Program-made: the position numbers and the translations under genes
Notes under the pieces: generated by a model
Told to the model about the DNA's origin: nothing
Database searches by the model: none
Seen by the model: the letters and a program-made list of their open reading frames with translations, nothing else
Source of the DNA: Sulfitobacter sp.
GTDB taxonomy: Bacteria; Pseudomonadota; Alphaproteobacteria; Rhodobacterales; Rhodobacteraceae
Direction of reading: 5' to 3'
Length of the DNA: 37,340 nt
Assembly: GCA_024636445.1 (NCBI GenBank)
Contig: JAGXHE010000035.1
Location: 1-37,340 of the forward strand
In this document: positions 32,197-37,340 of the stretch, in pieces
Layout: every line of letters starts with the position of its first letter
How positions within the stretch are numbered: position 1 is the first letter of the stretch

Positions 32197-33086
32197 CTTC
32201 CGCTAAGCATCCGGCACAAATTGTCTAGTTCATCCAGTGTTTTGTAGGAAATCGACAGTTGACCAGATTCGCCTCCCGGTTTGTGGGTCAGGTTGACGCG
32301 CATACCCAAAGCCGCTGAAAGGTCTCCTTCGAGAGCTTTTGTATCGGCATCCTTTGGATCATCCGAGCGCCTCGGCTCGCTTTTCGGCTCTTTGTCCTCA
32401 CCACGACCCTGCATTGATTTCACCAATGCTTCGGTCGCTCGGACGCTCAACCCTTCAGCGACAACTTTACGGGCCAACGCCGATGGATCATCTGCGGTAA
32501 TCAGCGCCCGCGCGTGGCCGGAGGACAGATCGCCGTTGCGCACCATCTCGACGACATCGTCTGGCAACTGCAGCAGTCGCAGCAGGTTCGCAATGTGGCT
32601 GCGACTTTTACCCAAGGCTTCGGCCATCTTTTCCTGAGTGTGACCGAATTTATCCATCAACAGACGGTAGCCTGCGGCCTCTTCGATCGCGTTCAGGTCA
32701 GCGCGCTGAATGTTCTCGATGATGGCGACTTCCAACACCTCGGTGTCGTCAAAGTCACGCACTATGACGGGCAATTCATGCAGCTTGGCCATTTGCGCGG
32801 CACGCCACCGGCGCTCGCCCGCGACAATCTCGAACCCGCCGTCTTTTTCCCGCACGATCAGCGGCTGGATCACACCCTTTTCAGCAATCGACGCGGCCAA
32901 GTCATCCAGGTCGTTCTGGGTAAAACGCTTGCGTGGCTGATCAGGGTTGGGCTTTACCCGCTCAATCGGAACGGTCCGCACGGCGGTGCCAGCGCTCTGT
33001 TGAGCGACTTGTTCCGCCTCGTTCACATCTGCCATCAACGCCGAAAGCCCACGGCCCAGACCACGTTTCTTATCTTTAGGTACCAT
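32193..33086 (-). CDS. parB: Chromosome partitioning protein ParB
   Basis: A 297-residue ParB CTPase clamp that loads at parS and organises the origin. The N-terminal ParA-activating peptide is KKRGLGRGLSALMADV. The CTP-binding fold has the GERRWRAAQMA motif, and the helix-turn-helix that reads parS is in TQEKMAEALGKSRSHIANLL. A Pro/Glu/Lys-rich linker precedes the C-terminal dimer domain (SISYKTLDELDNLCRML). parA stops one base before its ATG, and GAGG is 6 to 7 bases upstream. Two perfect parS sites lie 1.4 and 3.3 kb upstream in the same operon. Its stop overlaps hemW. Confidence 0.96.
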   Translation of the reverse strand: MVPKDKKRGLGRGLSALMADVNEAEQVAQQSAGTAVRTVPIERVKPNPDQPRKRFTQNDLDDLAASIAEKGVIQPLIVREKDGGFEIVAGERRWRAAQMAKLHELPVIVRDFDDTEVLEVAIIENIQRADLNAIEEAAGYRLLMDKFGHTQEKMAEALGKSRSHIANLLRLLQLPDDVVEMVRNGDLSSGHARALITADDPSALARKVVAEGLSVRATEALVKSMQGRGEDKEPKSEPRRSDDPKDADTKALEGDLSAALGMRVNLTHKPGGESGQLSISYKTLDELDNLCRMLSGS

Positions 33087-33087
33087 T

Positions 33088-33903
33088 CTAGGCCTCTACT
33101 TTCTGTCGTGCATTGTTCCGAATAAACTCCAACGCCAAATCACGATAGGCTTTGGCTCCACGCGATGCGGGATCGTAACTGAGCACTGGCATCGCAAATG
33201 ATGGAGCTTCTGACACCCGAACGTTGCGTGGGATCACGGTTTTAAAAACCAAATCACCCAGATTATCTCGCGCGTCCTGCTCAACTTGCAAGCTCAGGTT
33301 GTTCCTCTGATCGTACATCGTCAACACGACACCCTCGATCCGAAGATCCTTGTTCCCCGACTGGCGTACCTCTCGAATGGTAAGCATGAGCTGGGACAGA
33401 CCTTCGAGGGCGAAAAATTCAGATTGCAACGGCACCAAAACCGAATGCGCTGCGATCATCGCATTGACGGTCAACAGGTTCAGCGAAGGTGGGCAGTCGA
33501 TCAGGACGTAATCGAAAGCGAACGGGTCCATTTGCACTTGTCTCAACGCATCATGCAGCAAAAAGCTACGCTTTTCGTTAGAAATCAACTCCAGATCAGC
33601 CGAACTTAGGTCAACCGTCGCCGGAATAATGGACAGATTTTCCACCGCGGTGGCCTGAATTGCTTCGCTCAGGTCGACGTCTTCTAGAAGCAGTTCGTAT
33701 GTGGTCAGCACGCGGTCATCGACTTCGATACCCAATCCTGTCGACGCATTGCCCTGTGGATCAAGATCGACCAGCAGCACTTTGTAGCCTTGCTCGGCCA
33801 GCGCCGCCGCCAGGTTGATCGACGTCGTGGTTTTGCCCACGCCACCTTTCTGGTTTGCAATTGCGACGATCTTGGGTCCAATTGGACGTGTTGGATCAGA
33901 CAC
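33088..33903 (-). CDS. parA: Chromosome partitioning ATPase ParA
   Basis: A 271-residue ParA/Soj ATPase that forms the nucleoid-bound gradient pulling ParB-parS. The deviant Walker A is ANQKGGVGKTTTSIN at about residues 16-30, with both lysines; LLVDLDPQGNAST and YVLIDCPPSLNLLTVNAM complete the ATP site. The start is GTG at 33903, with AAGGAG 7 bases upstream inside the end of rsmG, an 8-base overlap. Other starts are less well supported. Fourth gene of the mnmE-mnmG-rsmG-parA-parB operon, an arrangement found near many bacterial origins. Confidence 0.97.
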   Translation of the reverse strand: MSDPTRPIGPKIVAIANQKGGVGKTTTSINLAAALAEQGYKVLLVDLDPQGNASTGLGIEVDDRVLTTYELLLEDVDLSEAIQATAVENLSIIPATVDLSSADLELISNEKRSFLLHDALRQVQMDPFAFDYVLIDCPPSLNLLTVNAMIAAHSVLVPLQSEFFALEGLSQLMLTIREVRQSGNKDLRIEGVVLTMYDQRNNLSLQVEQDARDNLGDLVFKTVIPRNVRVSEAPSFAMPVLSYDPASRGAKAYRDLALEFIRNNARQKVEA

Positions 33904-34513
33904 GTTTCAACTCCTTGATCTGCAAAATTGCCGCTTGCGCTTCCGTATGGCTGGAGTGCGCTTTGCAATCGAATGTCCATGTTTTCCGCGCATCTTCAAG
34001 CTCTGACTGCCAGAGCTCGCCCTTTGGGAACAGAGCTTGCCCATCGCGGGCTGAGTGCTGAGCAGTGAATTCGAGCAAGTCAGACAATGGGGACAGCGCC
34101 CGCGCCGAGATGATGTTCGCTTCTAGTGGTTCCAGAGATTCAACGCGCTTGGCCAACACCGATGCATTCACGCCCAGCTCTCGTATTGCTGTGCGCAGAA
34201 ACGTGGACTTGCGCTGATCACTTTCAACAAGTGAGAATCGAGTATCTCTTTGAGCGTTCTTGGCAAAGATCGCACAGATGATTGCTGGAAAACCGCCTCC
34301 GCTGCCAAAGTCTGCCCAATGCGACGCTTCTGGTGCGAGACTCCAGACTTGTGCTGAATCCCAAATATGCCGGTTCCATAATTCGGGCGCGCTGGACCGA
34401 GATACCAAGTTAATCTTGGCATTCCACTTCAAGAAAAGGTCGTGAAAGCGCTCCAGGTCATTCAATGTTTCACGTGAAACATCCCCTGCAAGCCAGTCCG
34501 GCACAATTGTCAT
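33896..34513 (-). CDS. rsmG: 16S rRNA 7-methylguanosine methyltransferase RsmG
   Basis: A 205-residue RsmG (GidB), which methylates G527 of 16S rRNA with S-adenosylmethionine. The N-terminal VSRETLND and NLVSRSS are family marks, and the SAM-binding loop is [15 protein letters not shown] near residue 70. A perfect parS site lies inside its first 20 codons, where it encodes part of DVSRET. The ATG overlaps the mnmG stop as ATGA. The A+T content appears higher than in genes to the left. Loss of RsmG gives low-level streptomycin resistance in other bacteria. Confidence 0.96.
   Translation of the reverse strand: MTIVPDWLAGDVSRETLNDLERFHDLFLKWNAKINLVSRSSAPELWNRHIWDSAQVWSLAPEASHWADFGSGGGFPAIICAIFAKNAQRDTRFSLVESDQRKSTFLRTAIRELGVNASVLAKRVESLEPLEANIISARALSPLSDLLEFTAQHSARDGQALFPKGELWQSELEDARKTWTFDCKAHSSHTEAQAAILQIKELKRV
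34466..34481. promoter_or_regulatory. parS centromere site in rsmG
   Basis: TGTTTCACGTGAAACA is a perfect 16-bp match to the bacterial parS consensus, the ParB loading site, within codons 11-16 of rsmG. It marks this as origin-proximal DNA. Confidence 0.97.
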
Positions 34514-36384
34514 GCTGATTTTTTCTTGTGCTGACGGAGTTTAGCGAGCAAGAGCGCGAGCGCTGCCGGCGTCATACCCTCAACGCGCGCTGCCTGCGCC
34601 AAGTTCCCGGGTCGGGCGCTTTCCAGCTTTGCAGTTAGCTCATTTGAAAGACCGCTGATTCCCACATAGGCAAATCCAACCGGGATCAGCTGTGACTCAT
34701 CCTTTTGAATTCTGTCGATATCTTTTTGCTGGCGATCAATATAGTTCGCATAAAGCGCATCGCGCGCCAATTGGATCTGAATGGGAGCGTCTATATCTCC
34801 CAAGTCTGGCTGAACGCGAACAACGTCATCAAATTGAACATCCGGGAACGCCAATAGTTGGTAGGGCGTTCGGCGCGTGCCATCTTCTTTCACGGAAATT
34901 CCGGCTGCCGTGATGTATTTAGGAGTATAAGATTCACGCGTCAAGGCCTGATAACCAAGCTCGAGCGCGTCACGCTTTGCTTTGAACAATGCGCACCGAG
35001 CCGCTGAGACCATCCCCAGGTCCATCGCCATCGGTGTCAGGCGCTGATCTGCGTTGTCAGCCCGCAACGACAGACGAAATTCGGCACGCGAGGTAAACAT
35101 ACGGTAAGGCTCGGTCACGCCGCGTGTCGTGAGATCGTCAATCATGACACCGATATAGCTGTTCGACCGACTGAACTGAACTGGATCGCGCCCTTGCGCG
35201 AGACAAGCGGCACTGATCCCCGCGACAAGCCCCTGCGCAGCGGCTTCCTCGTAGCCCGTGGTCCCGTTGATCTGGCCCGCCAGAAACAGGTGAGTTGTCG
35301 CACGAAGTTGCAACGAAATATCAAGCGCACGCGGATCGACATAATCGTACTCGATCGCGTAGCCCGGTTGCAGTATCGTCGCGTTTTCCAGCCCGACGAT
35401 CGAATGAATATAATCTTCCTGGACATCTACCGGTAAGGACGTCGAAATTCCGTTAGGGTAGACAGTGTGACCGGTCAGACTTTCAGGCTCAAGAAACACC
35501 TGATGGGAGGTTTTATCCGCAAAACGGACAACTTTATCTTCTATCGACGGACAGTAGCGCGGACCGGTCCCGTCTATGTGCCCACCATACATCGCAGACC
35601 GCGAAAGGTTTTTAGTAATAATCTCGTGCGTGCGCTCATTGGTGTGTGTGATGCCACAGGACACCTGCTTCGCCGCCAAATGCGTCGTTTCAAAGGAAAA
35701 GAACGCAGGCTCATCATCGCCTTGCTGCTCCTCCAGGATCGACCAGTTGATTGTACGCGTATCCAATCGCGGCGGAGTTCCCGTTTTCAGCCGACCAAGA
35801 GGCAAGCCAAAGGCGTCGATACGCTCAGCCAACCGCACCGAGGCTTTGTCGCCCATGCGGCCACCCGAGTGTTTTTCTTCACCGATGTGGATGATGCCGC
35901 GCAGGAATGTGCCAGTCGTCAAAACGACCGTGGTGCTGTCGAGTTGCGTTCCATCTGCCAATTCCACGCCAGTGACCTGTTGGCCTGTCATTTTCAGATC
36001 AACAACTTCACCCTCGACAATAGTCAAGTTGGGCTGCGCCTGGGTCGCGGCCAGCATTTCACGTTGATAAATCGCACGATCTGCCTGCGCCCGCGGGCCT
36101 TGAACCGCAGGGCCCTTCCGGCGGTTCAACAGCCGGAACTGGATTCCCGCTTTGTCGGCTACTTTGCCCATCACGCCGTCCATCGCGTCTATTTCACGCA
36201 CCAGGTGACCTTTGCCCAGTCCCCCGATCGCGGGGTTGCATGACATGATGCCAATCCCCGATAATGACATCGTGACCAACGCTGTGTTGGCTCCCATTCG
36301 GGCAGCCGCGTGGGCCGCTTCCGCGCCAGCGTGGCCTCCTCCGATCACCAACACATCAAAATGTTTCACGTGAAACACTCCCAT
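34510..36384 (-). CDS. mnmG: tRNA uridine-5-carboxymethylaminomethyl modification enzyme MnmG
   Basis: A 624-residue MnmG (GidA), the FAD-dependent partner of MnmE that makes the cmnm5 modification at tRNA wobble uridine 34. The FAD-binding fold is [20 protein letters not shown] near residue 10, followed by [35 protein letters not shown] and, in the C-terminal domain, [17 protein letters not shown]. The ATG at 36384 overlaps the mnmE stop as TGATG; a start at 36399 is rejected. The first codons read GVFHVKHF because a perfect parS site is embedded there. Coupled to rsmG by ATGA. Confidence 0.97.
   Translation of the reverse strand: MGVFHVKHFDVLVIGGGHAGAEAAHAAARMGANTALVTMSLSGIGIMSCNPAIGGLGKGHLVREIDAMDGVMGKVADKAGIQFRLLNRRKGPAVQGPRAQADRAIYQREMLAATQAQPNLTIVEGEVVDLKMTGQQVTGVELADGTQLDSTTVVLTTGTFLRGIIHIGEEKHSGGRMGDKASVRLAERIDAFGLPLGRLKTGTPPRLDTRTINWSILEEQQGDDEPAFFSFETTHLAAKQVSCGITHTNERTHEIITKNLSRSAMYGGHIDGTGPRYCPSIEDKVVRFADKTSHQVFLEPESLTGHTVYPNGISTSLPVDVQEDYIHSIVGLENATILQPGYAIEYDYVDPRALDISLQLRATTHLFLAGQINGTTGYEEAAAQGLVAGISAACLAQGRDPVQFSRSNSYIGVMIDDLTTRGVTEPYRMFTSRAEFRLSLRADNADQRLTPMAMDLGMVSAARCALFKAKRDALELGYQALTRESYTPKYITAAGISVKEDGTRRTPYQLLAFPDVQFDDVVRVQPDLGDIDAPIQIQLARDALYANYIDRQQKDIDRIQKDESQLIPVGFAYVGISGLSNELTAKLESARPGNLAQAARVEGMTPAALALLLAKLRQHKKKSA
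36362..36377. promoter_or_regulatory. parS centromere site at the start of mnmG
   Basis: TGTTTCACGTGAAACA, again a perfect parS, lies in codons 3-8 of mnmG, 1.9 kb from the site in rsmG. A pair of sites in the parAB operon gives ParB several loading points near the origin. Confidence 0.97.
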
Positions 36385-37340
36385 CACTTGCCCAAGCAAA
36401 AACTGGAGAAGATTTCATCCAGTAAGTTTTCTACGTCAATTCGGCCCACGAGAAACTCGAGGCTTCGAATCGCGGTTCTCAATTCTTCTGCTGCCAGATC
36501 ATAGACCTCTGGACCTTGAATGACGAGGCGCGACGCGTCTTCCAATGCAGCGACGGCGGATTGTAGCGAGGTACGATGGCGTTCGCGCGACGTCAGTCCG
36601 GCATGTGCAACCTTATCCGCGAAAACAGCTTTTACGTCCTGCACCAAAGCATTCACACCGGCGCCTGTCACACCCGAAACCCCCACCCCATCTGCGCGCA
36701 GGTCTGCTTTTGGGGCGACGACAATGTCTTGCGCCAGCGGGACCAGCGGTAGAGTGGACACATCGTCGGACAAGAACACCCGAAGGTCTGCCTTTTTTGC
36801 ACGTGCGATAGCGCGTTCTATTCCGATGCTTTCTACATGATCTTCGCTCTCGCGCAGACCAGCGGTGTCGAGGAACGTAACGGGCAGTCCGTCGAGGTCC
36901 ATTCGCACCTCAATAACATCACGCGTCGTGCCCGCAAATTCCGAAGTGATTGCAGCATCGCGTCCAGCCAACGCATTGAGCAGGGTAGATTTACCAGCGT
37001 TCGGCAGACCTATGATCGCCACCTCAAAACCGACACGCACGCGCTCTGAAACATGTGAACGCGAAATCTCATCCAAAGCCTGTGCGATCACGCCTGCCAG
37101 CAGGTTTGTCACCTCGGGCGCCACATCCACCGGTACATCTTCGTCAGCGAAATCGATGGTAACCTCAAGCAAAGACGCGGCGTGGATCAACCGGGACCGC
37201 CAATCTTCGACAACCTTGCTCAGCGCGCCCTCGAGTGTTTGCATTGCTTGCGCGCGCTGGAATTCTGTTTCGGCATCAATCAGGTCGGCCAGCCCTTCGA
37301 CCTGGGCCAGGTCCAACTTCCCATTTTCCAAGGCGCGTCG
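36384..37340 (-). CDS. mnmE: tRNA modification GTPase MnmE, C-terminal part (cut by window edge)
   Basis: The visible 318 codons are the central and C-terminal parts of MnmE (TrmE), the GTPase partner of MnmG in wobble uridine modification. The frame is open to the right edge, so roughly 110 N-terminal residues (the folate-binding domain) are missing. The helical domain is present ([20 protein letters not shown]), then the G domain with the P-loop [14 protein letters not shown], the switch TTRDVIEV, and DTAGLRES. The C-terminus ends FCLGK with the conserved Cys needed for modification. Its stop overlaps mnmG as TGATG. It heads the visible part of the operon. Confidence 0.96.
   Translation of the reverse strand, partial: RRALENGKLDLAQVEGLADLIDAETEFQRAQAMQTLEGALSKVVEDWRSRLIHAASLLEVTIDFADEDVPVDVAPEVTNLLAGVIAQALDEISRSHVSERVRVGFEVAIIGLPNAGKSTLLNALAGRDAAITSEFAGTTRDVIEVRMDLDGLPVTFLDTAGLRESEDHVESIGIERAIARAKKADLRVFLSDDVSTLPLVPLAQDIVVAPKADLRADGVGVSGVTGAGVNALVQDVKAVFADKVAHAGLTSRERHRTSLQSAVAALEDASRLVIQGPEVYDLAAEELRTAIRSLEFLVGRIDVENLLDEIFSSFCLGK

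Overview
The window reads as chromosomal DNA of an alphaproteobacterium, most likely Rhodobacterales (Roseobacter group). The grounds are the moderately high G+C, alphaproteobacterial gene families (the PhyR-NepR-EcfG stress module, a fused MaeB malic enzyme/phosphotransacetylase), and the origin-proximal order mnmE-mnmG-rsmG-parA-parB with two perfect parS sites. Genus cannot be fixed from sequence reading alone. Coding density is very high: no gene-free stretch exceeds about 180 bases, and I saw no tRNA, rRNA, CRISPR array or complete insertion sequence.

Bases 1-1721: the 3' end of a TTC38-like TPR gene, then a leftward pair for an FAA-hydrolase-family enzyme and a zeta-class GST isomerase (aromatic ring-cleavage product processing). 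Bases 1791-9005: a general stress response (GSR) island. Its core is phyR (leftward) facing away from nepR-ecfG-histidine kinase (rightward), with a mirrored promoter between them in which both strands carry GGAAC-N17-GTTT. Around the core lie a degenerate receiver protein, a Crp/Fnr regulator, a DUF2254 membrane protein and an FNT-family channel that share a second mirrored EcfG-type promoter, and a 54-residue membrane protein with its own EcfG-type promoter. This island is the most interesting part of the window.

Bases 9025-9112 hold a 15-bp inverted repeat flanked by 8-bp direct repeats. Bases 9154-15694 are a leftward series: hslO, CoA-pyrophosphatase-type NUDIX, CCA/poly(A) nucleotidyltransferase, and two overlapping ABC exporter half-transporters. 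A rightward NUDIX gene follows (15772). Next comes a divergent signalling pair: a receiver-PP2C phosphatase and an HPt protein. Bases 18057-25205 are metabolic and repair genes: ilvA, argG, a sulfotransferase-like gene, a periplasmic msrA, and a coupled maeB-ribokinase pair. mutS (rightward) converges with grpE/hrcA (leftward).

From 29737, rph-rdgB-hemW run rightward as an overlapping operon. hemW collides tail to tail with the leftward mnmE-mnmG-rsmG-parA-parB operon, which fills the right edge; mnmE is cut by the window end. Translational coupling through ATGA or TGATG overlaps recurs throughout (FAH/maiA, nepR/ecfG, ecfG/kinase, ABC/ABC, NUDIX/CCA, maeB/ribokinase, rph/rdgB, mnmE/mnmG, mnmG/rsmG).
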